A stretch of DNA of 60,000 nucleotides, taken from assembly GCF_964204645.1 (NCBI RefSeq), contig NC_134026.1:7825450-7885449 (forward strand), written 5' to 3'. A program made the position numbers and the translations under genes. Numbering within the stretch: position 1 is the stretch's first letter; each line of letters opens with the position of its first letter. The stretch is from Tubulanus polymorphus. Lineage: Eukaryota > Nemertea > Palaeonemertea > Tubulaniformes > Tubulanidae. Shown piece by piece: positions 44,660 through 54,891 of this stretch. The notes under the pieces are model-generated. The model searched no databases and was not told the DNA's origin. It worked only from the letters and a program-made list of their open reading frames with translations.

Positions 44660-45048
44660 ATATCATTCTGTCGTCACTGAGAACAAATTGAACTTGTGCA
44701 AGCAAGATGTTTTACCATATAGATCTCACCATAAAATGAATTTTAGTGCAACGAATATATATATTCCATTTCGTTATATTTGTATTCATGATAATAGACA
44801 TTATCTGAGTCTAAATTCTGTTAGATTTCTAAGAATTGATTTTCTTTTTGTTGTTAACAATAAATTTTGATAAAAAATTGTTACTGTAATAAAGACTTAA
44901 ATGATTTCGTTACACTAAAGTTAAATCAATTTTGCAACGCGCGAGAAGACACAGTCAGTGTCAGAACATTTTCAGACAGTCAGTACACTCTCCCACAGTT
45001 AGTACACACTCAGATAGTCAGTACACACTCATAGGTTCCTCGTGCATC
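44660..45048 (+). promoter_or_regulatory. Receptor leader (GPCR 5)
   Basis: Same order as at GPCR 1 and 2: AT-rich part with GAATTGATTTTCTTTTTGTT, then GCGAGAAGACACAGTCAGTG, then about four 19-bp repeats ending before the ATG. Very similar to the GPCR 1 leader. Confidence 0.6.
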
Positions 45049-45996
45049 ATGAATTCAACTCAGATTCAAACCAGTCGAACTTACAGTTACATCGTTCTCA
45101 TGTCTGTGGTGGACAGATCTGGAACCCATCTAACAGTGTCATTGGTCGTTCTGCCTGTCTTGTTTCTGTTCGGGGCCTTCGGAAATTCAGCTACATTCCT
45201 GATAATGATAAGTCACAGATTCCGCAGTTTATCTTATGCTAACTATCTTATCGTTTTGTCGGTCTGCGATTCCTTGAACTGTCTCAATTATACACTAATA
45301 CCTGTTTCACAGTTTGTTCTCTTGCATGTAAAATATGGTCCTATATTCATCATAAATTCAGTGATCAGTTGTCAAATATATGAATTTGTAATGGCACTTG
45401 TATTTGCCAATAGTTCGTGGTTAATAGTAGCAATATCCCTAGAACGTGCGGCAGTTGTGCTCTTCCCGTTCACATCTCGTTTGGTATGTACACCGAGATT
45501 CGTTAGATTTGCTATGTTGACAATTACCGCAGTGAATGCACTGGTTCTTTATCTTCTACCAACTTTTTCAATCTATTTTAAGGATCCAACGTTCGGATGT
45601 TACAATAGATTAATCGACCAAATAACATATTTCTCCATATTTGTTATCTACGCGTACATTCTACCGTTAACATTTATAATAATTTCAAATACTGTTATAA
45701 TAGCTCAGTTATTCAGAGGTTCAAAAATGGTTTCATCTGATCAGAAAACTACAAAATCGAAACGTACAACGATAATGCTCGTAACAGTTTCACTCGCATT
45801 TGCAATATTTACACTTCCATCCGCTATTTCTGTATTCTTACCAATCTCATCGGAACAAAAATATTTTCTATATGACATTTTCACACAATTCCATGTTTGC
45901 AACTACGTGGTAAATTTCTACATATATCTTTTACTGGGACGAGAAATTCGTGAATATTTCTGTATGAAAATCCGCTTTAGAAATTCAGTAAAATAA
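45049..45996 (+). CDS. Rhodopsin-type GPCR 5 of the ERA family (315 aa)
   Basis: Inverted-repeat partner of GPCR 1 and 2 and very close to both. Start at the ATG giving MNSTQIQTSRTY; the upstream open frame to 44932 has no ATG and only translates leader repeats. Differences lie in TM3 (VMALVFANSS), TM4 (FVRFAMLTITAVNALVLYLL) and ECL2 (TFGCYNRL, where most copies have CYY). The last arginine-rich part reads IRFRNSVK, having lost the cysteine found in the other copies. Confidence 0.9.
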   Translation: MNSTQIQTSRTYSYIVLMSVVDRSGTHLTVSLVVLPVLFLFGAFGNSATFLIMISHRFRSLSYANYLIVLSVCDSLNCLNYTLIPVSQFVLLHVKYGPIFIINSVISCQIYEFVMALVFANSSWLIVAISLERAAVVLFPFTSRLVCTPRFVRFAMLTITAVNALVLYLLPTFSIYFKDPTFGCYNRLIDQITYFSIFVIYAYILPLTFIIISNTVIIAQLFRGSKMVSSDQKTTKSKRTTIMLVTVSLAFAIFTLPSAISVFLPISSEQKYFLYDIFTQFHVCNYVVNFYIYLLLGREIREYFCMKIRFRNSVK

Positions 45997-46284
45997 CCAT
46001 TTATTACAAAGTTGTTTCGCTCCATACAACTCGAAGCGTCTTTACCAGAAAAAAATTGCTCTGAAGAAATGATTAAGGAATTGTTATATTTTTTTTCAAA
46101 GAAAAACAACTGGAAATATCCAATTCCCGTGAGGGTGAATGTCAAATCGATGTGTTCTGTGCAAGGTCGCAGTAAAATAAAAGAACCAGCCCGGCGTGTG
46201 TCTTCGTTTTCGGTACGCTTAGTACATCCGACTCTGCATTCCATCTGATTATCTTCTCGTATTGTCGGAATGATGGATAATAGA

Positions 46285-46435
46285 AGGTTCAAAACCTAGG
46301 TTCAAACCCTGATGGCGACAGAGTTTCTTGGTCGAAGGTTCTTCTCTGGTCTCTACCCCATTGGGGAAAAAGAAATACCGAACCCGCTTATAATGCCCTG
46401 CGTGGCGCTTAGCGAGTTGAGGGTGTTTAAAAAAA
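46285..46435 (+). repeat. SINE-like sequence with poly-A end
   Basis: Contains GGTTCAAACCC near the left end and finishes GCGAGTTGAGGGTGTTTAAA with an A-run. The last 40 bases recur inverted at 7136-7175 after GPCR 1, where the head is missing. Assigned as SINE-like on structure only. Confidence 0.5.
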
Positions 46436-46439
46436 AGGA

Positions 46440-47756
46440 TTATAGAATCTAACAGTAGCTATGTCTTTCCTTTATTTTCCAAAATATTTAGATCATAAAA
46501 TTATATTCCTCGATACAATGTATCCAAAACTAACAATATTTCGATATTTCCGACAAAGACGAGTTTCCTGCTAGTATATGATAAAACAGTGTATTAGATG
46601 TAATGACGATTGATTTTTGGGAATAATTGATTAGATAAAAGATGCGTAAAGATGTCCTCGAAACAAATTAAGAAAATACAATAAGTATAAGCGTTGAGAA
46701 GGAATCTAACTGATGTGTAGGATGTCATCTGTCAACCGCCTAGTGCAGTCATCCCCTAACTGTTGTGTAGGATGTCTATTGTAAACCGTCCTGTAGTCAC
46801 CACCCTGGTATATAAGGTCTCGCTTCATCAGCTGTAGAATATGGATACCCAATCAAGGATCCATTTTCGTGGAACTTCTTTTAATTCCATATTACTACTG
46901 TTTCATATTTCCAAAAGTAACTCTACACATGACAGGTATCAGACCACAATTAGGTTAGTAGATTGAAGATACGTAAGGCCGGACCCCAAAAATAGTACCT
47001 AGAATGTAGAAGAGGTCCCCATAAATGGTGCCATAATTCTGCAAATGGGATGGGTAACGAATTCCGGTTATATGTATGAAATCCATTGGTCCTGAGAGAC
47101 GGATTGATGGTGAAATAAGGGATTCCCTGGACTTTTTTTTACTTTGAGCAGGTACCAAACACAGTGGGGGATAACCTTCGATATGTAGTGGCATAGCTGT
47201 ACTGGGAAATCCCTCCTTTCTAAAGGTTTGTTGATTATTTCAAAAGTTAGGTTGGGTTTGTGGCGCGAAAACCACTTCAATGCGTAGCTAAGATGCTGGC
47301 CTATGAGCCGTAAGCAGGATTTCCCCTGAATCTATGCGCTTAGATATGAACTAAAATCTCGAATTTCTTGTTTTTACTAAAGGATATACAAGATTTTGGA
47401 ATAGTGGTCTGAGCTCTGCACTATAATGCTGCGTATTGGACTTGGCCAGTAGTTAGTTTCATCTCATGAATTTCCTTGGACGTTTATTTCCCATAGGTGA
47501 ATACCTCGGCCATTTTCCCTACATTCCGAGAAAACATCATTTTACAGAATAATGCCATGTTTTCATTAGACCTCACCGACATAATCTTCCAATCTTTGTC
47601 GGTCATTTATGTTCGGAGCTGCAGTTGCTCAAAAAATTGGTCAACCTCTAGTGACAATCTAACTCCATTGTTACCACCGTACTTACCCGATAGTTATCTT
47701 ATAGCCAACATTTTAGCAAATGTAATAATGGTTACCGCACGCGAGTTAGCATGCAG
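46440..47756 (-). repeat. Inverted copy of the receptor 3' module
   Basis: Reverse complement of about 5809-7135. No supported gene; the open frames at 46955-47280 (minus) and 47497-47820 are not conserved in frame with the other copies. Confidence 0.85.
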
Positions 47757-48381
47757 GGGCCGGTTGGTCAAAGGTTGGTTAACCGTCGGTTTGATCGGGT
47801 TGCTCAAAAATTTACCCTAACCATTGTTTAAAGTTAAACGACCCATGGGGCTATGTTAAGTTCTTAACCAGTGGTTAAAATGGCCAGCGTAGTTTTTTAC
47901 TGCCTGCATTCGGCTACAACAGAGTAAATCTACAGTGATTCGAGCATCTAAATCAATTTTCGGATGAATCTTTAAGAGAAAGATTGCGCTTTGAAAGAGA
48001 TGGGATAAACTTTATAGCTGAACTTTTACGCAAGGAGCCACAGATGTAGAATCCACGGTAGAATATAACATTTCAACCAAGCATTGCAATATTTTTCTGT
48101 AAAATTGCCTTTTTAAATTTTCTTACCATTATTAATCAAAACAGACTCCATTTTGATGATATGAGGGACCAATTTCAGAGTGAGGCTGGGCAAATGAAAA
48201 AGAGGCTAACCAGTGGATAAATGATTTAACCACTGGTTAAGGAACTTTAACCACCGGTTAGCAAACCGCGACCTACCCGAGGTTTTGAGCAACCGAATTT
48301 AACTAGTGGTTAACTAACCGCTGGAAAAGTTCTTATAAGTTATCCACCGGTTATCTTAACCAACCTTTGAGCAACCGGCCC
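47757..48381 (+). mobile_element. Complete GGGCCGGTTGC-type MITE (625 bp) with CAG target duplication
   Basis: Terminal inverted repeats GGGCCGGTTGNTCAAAGGTT at both ends, flanked by CAG on each side (47754-47756 and 48382-48384). Interior contains many TTAACCACTGGTTA sub-repeats and no transposase. The short element at 53318-53443 has the same first ten bases and a CTG duplication, so both belong to one superfamily. A PIF/Harbinger-like origin is suggested by the 3-bp target and GGGCC ends. Confidence 0.88.
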
Positions 48382-48419
48382 CAGAAGGTGCCAGGTCTGA
48401 ATCTATACTTGAATGTAGA

Positions 48420-48980
48420 ACTGCCCTTTAGAACTCCCGGGTACTTTTCTGTGTATTCATGAGGTTAAATAATGAACTGATGCTATTGTGACCAGTGTTT
48501 TCCCTGTATATAACTGATATCTCCTAACCTGTTAAGATATTTTACCATTTACAATGAATTCTTGTACAACAGATGTTTATATTCAATTTAGTTTACATGT
48601 TACGCAATAATAAACTTTCACCAATCCGAGTAAATTGTGTCAGACTTCTGAAAACTTCCTTTCATTCGCTATAAACAAAAAATCTAATATAAATGAATTC
48701 TAACAGTGATAAAACTTTTCGTTCTATCTTCGTACGAAAGTTGAATCAATTTTCCAATACACGAGAAGACACGGTTAGTGCCAGAACATTCTCAGACAGT
48801 CAGCACACTCTCAGACAGTCAGTACACTCTCAGACAGTCAGCACACTTTCAGACAGTCAGCACACTCTCAGACAGTCAGCACACTTTCAGGCAGTCAGTA
48901 CACTCTCAGACAGTCAGTACACTCGCAGGCGGCCAGTACACTCTGACAGTCAGTATACTCTCATTTGATCCTCATGAATC
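48420..48980 (+). promoter_or_regulatory. Upstream region and leader of GPCR 6, with 19-bp array
   Basis: Outer part (GAACTCCCGGGTACTTTTCT...GTGTATTCATGAGG) is shared with GPCR 7, GPCR 8 and the dead locus at 56.3 kb. The inner part has CGAGAAGACACGGTTAGTGC and then about nine tandem 19-bp units at 48796-48962, the longest such array in the window. An out-of-frame ATG at 48974 precedes the true start by seven bases. Confidence 0.6.
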
Positions 48981-49937
48981 ATGAATTTAAGTCAGACGCC
49001 TAATGGCCGATCCTATGGCAGTAATATTTTGATCATGTCTCTGGCGAACAGGTCCGGAATCTACCGTACTGTGTCACTCGGAATTCTGTCTGTTTTGCTC
49101 GTCTTGGGAGCCTTCGGAAATTCAGCTACTTTCCTGATCATGATAAGTTTCAGATTCCGTAGTTTATCCTACGCTAACTATCTTATCGTTTTGTCTATCA
49201 GTGATTTTTTCATTTGTATCCATTTTACACTGATTCCTGTTTTACAGTTTGTTCTTTTGCATTCGAAAACAGGTCCAATAATCTTAGCGAATTCACTGAT
49301 CAGTTGTCAAATCTATGAAATTATAATGGGGCTTGCAGCCTGCACTAGTTCGTGGTTTATAGTAGCAATATCTCTAGAACGTGCGGCAGTTGTGCTCTTC
49401 CCGTTCACATCTCGTTTGATATGTACACCGAGATTTGCCAGATTTGCTACACTGATAATTACTGCAATAAATGTACTGGTTATACTTCTTCTTCCCAATT
49501 TGTTAAAACGTTCTCCCGATCAGTCTTTCGGATGTTACTACGAATTGATTGGCCAAATTAGATATTTCACTATATTCGTCACCTATGTTTATATAATACC
49601 TTTAAATCTGATAATTACGGCAAATACTGTTATAACAGTTCAGTTATTCAGAGGTTCAAAAATGGTTTCGTCTGATCAGAAAACTACAAAATCAAAACGT
49701 ACAACAATAATGCTTGTAACAGTTTCACTCGCATTTGCAATATTTACACTTCCATCCACTATTACAGTATTTTTACCAATCACACCGAAACAGAGTGTAT
49801 TTCTATATGACATTTATAATCAATTTCAAGTTTGTAATTATGCCACTAACTTTTACACATATCTTTTACTGGGACGAGAAATTCGTCAATACTTCTGTAT
49901 GAAAATCCGCTGTAGAAATTCAAATGTAGTCAAATAA
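48981..49937 (+). CDS. Rhodopsin-type GPCR 6 of the ERA family (318 aa)
   Basis: The most divergent complete member: N-terminus MNLSQTPNGRSYG, TM2 with SISDFFICIHF, TM3 GLAACTSSWF, an altered TM4-ECL2 (LLPNLLKRSPDQSFGCYYE), and A-T-N-F-Y-T-Y in TM7. The stretch from LFRGSK through FTLPSTI is unchanged. C-terminus extended to NSNVVK, shared with GPCR 8. The 3' flank (AACCANTGATATGAAGTTT, then CTTCCCTTAACTACAATA) is also shared with GPCR 8. Confidence 0.9.
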   Translation: MNLSQTPNGRSYGSNILIMSLANRSGIYRTVSLGILSVLLVLGAFGNSATFLIMISFRFRSLSYANYLIVLSISDFFICIHFTLIPVLQFVLLHSKTGPIILANSLISCQIYEIIMGLAACTSSWFIVAISLERAAVVLFPFTSRLICTPRFARFATLIITAINVLVILLLPNLLKRSPDQSFGCYYELIGQIRYFTIFVTYVYIIPLNLIITANTVITVQLFRGSKMVSSDQKTTKSKRTTIMLVTVSLAFAIFTLPSTITVFLPITPKQSVFLYDIYNQFQVCNYATNFYTYLLLGREIRQYFCMKIRCRNSNVVK

Positions 49938-50164
49938 CCAATGATATGAAGTTTGATTCGATCTGCGGGTCCTTGTTTTCCCTTAACTACAATAGACTCC
50001 TTTTCAAATCCATCACTTTTCTCGAAGTAAACTTCTAGTAATTCGCTAAGATATATAACTGACTTGTCTGTGTTTTGTCCTCCAGCGCAGGCAAATCTTT
50101 GCAATATTACAAGTAGATGCTTGTAACATTAATGTTTCTTATAACATTCGTAATCTAGGCGGCA

Positions 50165-50345
50165 TTGCGTATTGTAATTAAGTCAATTTGGAGCGGAGCG
50201 GAGCAGAGCGAAGCGACGCGACCAATTGATTTAATACAATATGCTTTTAAAATTAAAATTATTAATATTTTAGAATAAATATTAATAATTTAAAATTATT
50301 AATATTTTAGAATAAATATTAATAATTTTAATATAGAATACACAC
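50165..50345. repeat. GGAGC-repeat hairpin and AT-rich palindromic tandem
   Basis: Imperfect inverted arms GCGTATTGTAATTAAGTCAA and TTGATTTAATACAATATGC flank a run of GGAGC/GAAGC-type pentamers (50191-50222). Next to it, 50240-50335 is about two copies of an AT-only palindrome around ATTATTAATATTTTAGAATA. Confidence 0.65.
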
Positions 50346-50454
50346 GGCTATGAAAATATATTATAATTTTAAATTACTTTTAATATTTGCTTTTTAATGA
50401 GCTCAACCGTTCGACCTTTGGTATAGAACGACATATATACAATTACTTTTATCA

Positions 50455-50700
<246 letters not shown>

Positions 50701-50744
50701 ATTTTAATAAAAATGGGAACACGTGTACAGTGGTGTATATTTGG

Positions 50745-51285
50745 ATAGATCAGAGAGCTGCCCTTGAGAACTCCTGGCTACTGTTCTGTCGTTCTGTGTA
50801 TTCATGTGTGGTGGAATAATGAACTGATGCTATTTGGACCAGTGTTTTCCCTGTTTAGAACTGATAACATTTTCAAACCCGTTCAACTTTTTTACTAAAA
50901 TCGATTTCCCCTTTTACAGTGAATACTTACGTGTAAAATGAATAGTTATATTTAATTCTACATTTATATTTTCACACCATATTTCACAAATCTTATTAGA
51001 TTGTGTCAGATAATTTATTTTCTGTTCACTGTTCACAATATCAATATCATCTTCAGTAGACACACCCAGATGGTCAATACAGTCAGCAAACTCTCAGAGA
51101 GTCAGAACATTGCGAATTTTATCGCAGCGATTATTCTCGCACAGTGTGTCCCGTGAGATGCGAATTTCGCCGCGAACCACTCGAAATCGAACCAGTCAAT
51201 GACGAGCAACAACAACAACAATTTCGAAATTTGCCGCGAATAAATTCGCAGTGAAAATCGCATAGTGTGTTCAGGGATCTGCATC
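50745..51285 (+). promoter_or_regulatory. Upstream region of GPCR 7
   Basis: Outer part matches GPCR 6 and 8 (CTGCCCTTGAGAACTCCTGG...). Instead of a 19-bp array, the last ~180 bases hold a few leader repeats and then a sequence with imperfect inverted motifs (CACAGTGTGTCC, TTCGCCGCGAA) reaching the start codon. The same arrangement precedes GPCR 8. Confidence 0.55.
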
Positions 51286-52242
51286 ATGAATTCAACTCAG
51301 ATGCAAATCGGTCGAACTTTCATAAGTTACATCGTTCTCATGTCCGTGGGGAACAGGTCTGGAATCTACCTCACTGTATCGTTGGTCATTCTGCCTACCG
51401 TGTTCCTCTTTGGAGCCTACGGAAATTCAGCTACTTTCCTGATAATGATAAGTCGCAGATTCCGCAGTTTATCTTACGCTAACTATCTTATCATTTTGTC
51501 TTTCTGTGATTCCATGTATTGCATCAACGTAACACTGATGCCTGTTTTACAGTTTGTTCTCTTGCGCGTCAAAGGAAGTCCTATATTCATCATGAGTTCA
51601 CAGATCAGTTGTCAAATATATGAATTTGTAATGGACCTTGCAGCCTGCAATAGTGCGTGGTTAATAGTAGCAATATCTCTAGAACGTGCGGCAGTTGTGC
51701 TCTTTCCGTTCACATCTCGTTTGATATGTACACCGAGATTTGCTAGATTTGCAATATTGATAATCATTGCAATGAATGCACTGGTTCTATATCTTCTACC
51801 TACTATTTCAATATACTTTAAGGATCCATCGTTCGGATGTTACTTCGAATTAATTGATCAAATTACATATTTTTCCATATTTGTCATCTATGCGTATAGT
51901 TTTCCGTTATCTTTGATAATCACATCAAATTCTGTTATAATAATTCAGTTATTTAGAGGCTCAAAATTAGTTCCGTCTGACCAGAAAACTACAAAATCAA
52001 AACGTACAACAATAATGCTTGTAACAGTTTCACTTGCATTTGCGATGTTTACACTTCCAAACACTATTACTACATTTTTACCAGTCGCACCAGAACAGAG
52101 AGATTTTTTATATGATGTTTTCTCTAACTTTCACGTTTGTAACTATGCGGTAAATTTCTACATATATCTATTACTGGGGCGAGAAATTCGTGAATATTTC
52201 TGTATGAAAATCCGTTGTAGAAATTCACGTAGACAACTTTAA
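51286..52242 (+). CDS. Rhodopsin-type GPCR 7 of the ERA family (318 aa)
   Basis: Recent duplicate of GPCR 8. Start at the ATG giving MNSTQMQIGRTF; the codons upstream to 51265 contain no ATG. In TM3 it reads VMDLAACNSAW, and ICL3 is LVPSDQKTTKSKR, where other members have MVSSDQ. The last four residues are RRQL instead of NVVK: the coding sequence leaves family homology at about 52226 and runs into a diverged SINE-like module, so the 3' end and 3' UTR have been replaced. The core receptor is intact. Confidence 0.9.
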   Translation: MNSTQMQIGRTFISYIVLMSVGNRSGIYLTVSLVILPTVFLFGAYGNSATFLIMISRRFRSLSYANYLIILSFCDSMYCINVTLMPVLQFVLLRVKGSPIFIMSSQISCQIYEFVMDLAACNSAWLIVAISLERAAVVLFPFTSRLICTPRFARFAILIIIAMNALVLYLLPTISIYFKDPSFGCYFELIDQITYFSIFVIYAYSFPLSLIITSNSVIIIQLFRGSKLVPSDQKTTKSKRTTIMLVTVSLAFAMFTLPNTITTFLPVAPEQRDFLYDVFSNFHVCNYAVNFYIYLLLGREIREYFCMKIRCRNSRRQL

Positions 52243-53317
52243 AAGCGTTTAATATAGGATGATTGTCCCTTTAATCTTTTGGTTGATTGATTTAGTTTGT
52301 TCCATCACTCATAAACCTTCACTCCTGGATTGAAGCACTGATATTCTGGCAAACAAGATAGAGATTTTACTAGGCTGTAAAGGGCCTGGTGGGTTGGTTT
52401 GATTCCAAAGCGCAAATAAGATAAAGAACCAACGCGTGGGTGAGAGACGATCGATTCTTTAAGGTTTTGTTCATTTATTTCACAGAAAGGAACATACATA
52501 TATAATAATATATACATTGCAGGCCGGAAAAAGGTGTTAGACATTCATTGCGTAGATATAGGTACTAACTTTTGGATTTGACAAGTTCTTCAAAACTGGC
52601 CACTCAATGTGGGAGTACACCTGCTCTTTTCATATTTGGCAAGTCCTTCAAAATTGGCCTGTGGATCCACCCCACAAAACATCTTATGGACATCTTCATC
52701 GCCAAGAGGTGCTTCAAAAAAATGATTTTCGGTGAAAATCTCTTCGGAATTATCTATGATTGGAACTGAAAGAATCAAAAGTATATTTTTAGGAAGCACT
52801 AATAGGAGACAGTTATTCGGGTAATAAAATATCCCCCTCATGTTGTTATCTAAATCAACAGTCTGAATGTTGCTAAAACTGTCGAAATCCATCTAAAACA
52901 ATGAAATATGATTAAAAAAGCATAATAATAATAACAATAATGATTATCTTTAGTCTTCATAGGAATTGAAACAATTCATTCAACATAATATGCATGCATA
53001 GATATAAAAACAAGTATAAAAATGTGTCGATATGAAATGAAGAAACCCAGTAAAGCAAATGCTTGTAGGTCTGGACACCCACACTACACACACTAATTAG
53101 TCGCAAACATTCACAGATCCACACGCAAGATATAGTATAGTAAACATGGCTGAAAATTCAGTATTCCAAGAGTTCATTGCTTTTAAATGACTGTTTGAAG
53201 GAATTAAGTGACTTTTTTATTTAAGGTTGCTATTGGAATTTTGCCACTAAGCATCACGAATAATTTCTAAAAAGAGAAAAAATCAATGGATCAGAGGGCT
53301 GCGCTTGAGAACTCCTG
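52243..53317. other. Intergenic after GPCR 7
   Basis: 52243-52400 is a diverged copy of the SINE-like module seen at 2940-3345. Open frames at 52305-52544 and 52590-52892 (minus) have no recognisable domain. The family 3' UTR seen after GPCR 6 and 8 is absent. Confidence 0.5.
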
Positions 53318-53443
53318 GGGCCGGTTGCACAGTCCAAAAGTGGTCTTTAATCTTAAGACTGGTCTTAAGTTGTTAGATTAGCTATAGAACTAAGTTGGTC
53401 TTAGACTGGTCTTAAGTCTAAGCCGTGACTGTGCAACAGGCCC
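53318..53443. mobile_element. 126-bp MITE with CTG target duplication
   Basis: The ends GGGCCGGTTGCACAGTC and GACTGTGCAACAGGCCC are inverted repeats flanked by CTG (53315-53317 and 53444-53446). The paralogous site upstream of GPCR 7 (about 50780, ACTCCTGGCTACTG) is empty with a single CTG, so the insertion post-dates the GPCR 7/8 duplication. Interior has repeated TGGTCTTAAG motifs. Confidence 0.93.
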
Positions 53444-53446
53444 CTG

Positions 53447-53934
53447 GCTGCTGTTCTGTCGTTCTGTGTATTCATGTGTGGTTGAATAATGAACTGATGC
53501 TATTTTGACGAGTGTTTTCCCTGTTTAGAACTGATAATATTTTCAAACCCATTCAGATGTTTTACTAAAATCGATTTCCCCTTTTACAGTGAATACGTAC
53601 GTGTGAAATGAATAGTTATATTTAATTCTACATTTATATTTCACACCATATTTCACAAATCTTATTAGATTGTGTCAGATAATTTATTTTCTGTTCACTA
53701 TTCACAATATCATCTTCAGCAGACACACCCAGATGGTCAATTACAGTCAGCAAACTCTCAGAGAGTCAGAGCAATGCGAATATTTTCGCACAGTGTGTCC
53801 CGTGAGATGCGAATTTCGCCGTGAACCACTCGAAATCGAACCAGTCAATGACGAGCAACAACAACAACAATTTCGAAATTCGCCGCGAATAAATTCGCAG
53901 TGAAAATCGCATAGTGTGTTCAGGGATCTGCATC
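53447..53934 (+). promoter_or_regulatory. Upstream region of GPCR 8
   Basis: Closely follows the GPCR 7 upstream region apart from the MITE and small indels, including one in the segment after the leader repeats. The final segment up to the ATG is nearly identical, pointing to recent duplication of promoter plus gene. Confidence 0.55.
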
Positions 53935-54891
53935 ATGAATTCAACTCAGATGCAAATCGGTCGAACTTTCGTAAGTAACATCGTTCTCATGTCCGTGGGG
54001 AACAGGTCTGGAATCTACCTCACTGTATCGTTGGTCATTCTGCCTACCGTGTTCCTCTTTGGAGCCTGCGGAAATTCAGCTACTTTCCTGATAATGATAA
54101 GTCGCAGATTCCGCAGTTTATCTTACGCTAACTATCTTATCATTTTGTCTCTCTGTGATTCCATGTTCTGCATCAACGTTACACTGATGCCTGTTTTACA
54201 GTTTGTTCTCTTGCGCGTCAATGGTAGTCCTATATTCATCATGAATTCACTGATCAGTTGTCAAATATTCGAATTTGTAGTTGCACTTTCATGCTGCAGT
54301 AGTGCGTGGTTAATAGTAGCAATCTCTCTAGAACGTGCGGCAGTTGTGCTGTTCCCGTTCACATCTCGTTTGATATGTACACCGAGATTTGCTAGATTTG
54401 CAGTATTGATAATCATTGCAATGAATGCACTGGTTCTATATTTTCTACCTACTATTTCAATATACTTTAAGGATCCATCGTTCGGATGTTACTTCCAATT
54501 AATTGATCAAATTACATATTTTTCCATATTTGTCATCTATGCGTATAGTTTTCCGTTATCTGTGATAATAACATCAAATGCTATTATAATAATTCAGTTA
54601 TTTAGAGGCTCAAAATTAGTTCCGTCTGATCAGAAAACTACAAAATCAAAACGTACAACAATAATGCTTGTAACAGTTTCACTTGCATTTGCAATGTTTA
54701 CACTTCCAAACACTATTACTACATTTTTACCAGTCGCACCAGAACAGAGAGATTTTTTATATGATGTTTTCTTCAACTTTTACGTTTGTAACTATGCGGT
54801 AAATTTCTACATATATCTTTTACTGGGACGAGAAATTCGTGAATATTTCTGTATGAAAATCCGCTGTAGAAATTCGAATGTAGTCAAATAA
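53935..54891 (+). CDS. Rhodopsin-type GPCR 8 of the ERA family (318 aa)
   Basis: Sister of GPCR 7, with differences concentrated in TM3 (VVALSCCSSAW versus VMDLAACNSAW), ECL1 and TM7 (FFNFYVCNY versus FSNFHVCNY). It keeps the family C-terminus NSNVVK and the 3' flank shared with GPCR 6, so it probably represents the ancestral form of the pair. Confidence 0.9.
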   Translation: MNSTQMQIGRTFVSNIVLMSVGNRSGIYLTVSLVILPTVFLFGACGNSATFLIMISRRFRSLSYANYLIILSLCDSMFCINVTLMPVLQFVLLRVNGSPIFIMNSLISCQIFEFVVALSCCSSAWLIVAISLERAAVVLFPFTSRLICTPRFARFAVLIIIAMNALVLYFLPTISIYFKDPSFGCYFQLIDQITYFSIFVIYAYSFPLSVIITSNAIIIIQLFRGSKLVPSDQKTTKSKRTTIMLVTVSLAFAMFTLPNTITTFLPVAPEQRDFLYDVFFNFYVCNYAVNFYIYLLLGREIREYFCMKIRCRNSNVVK

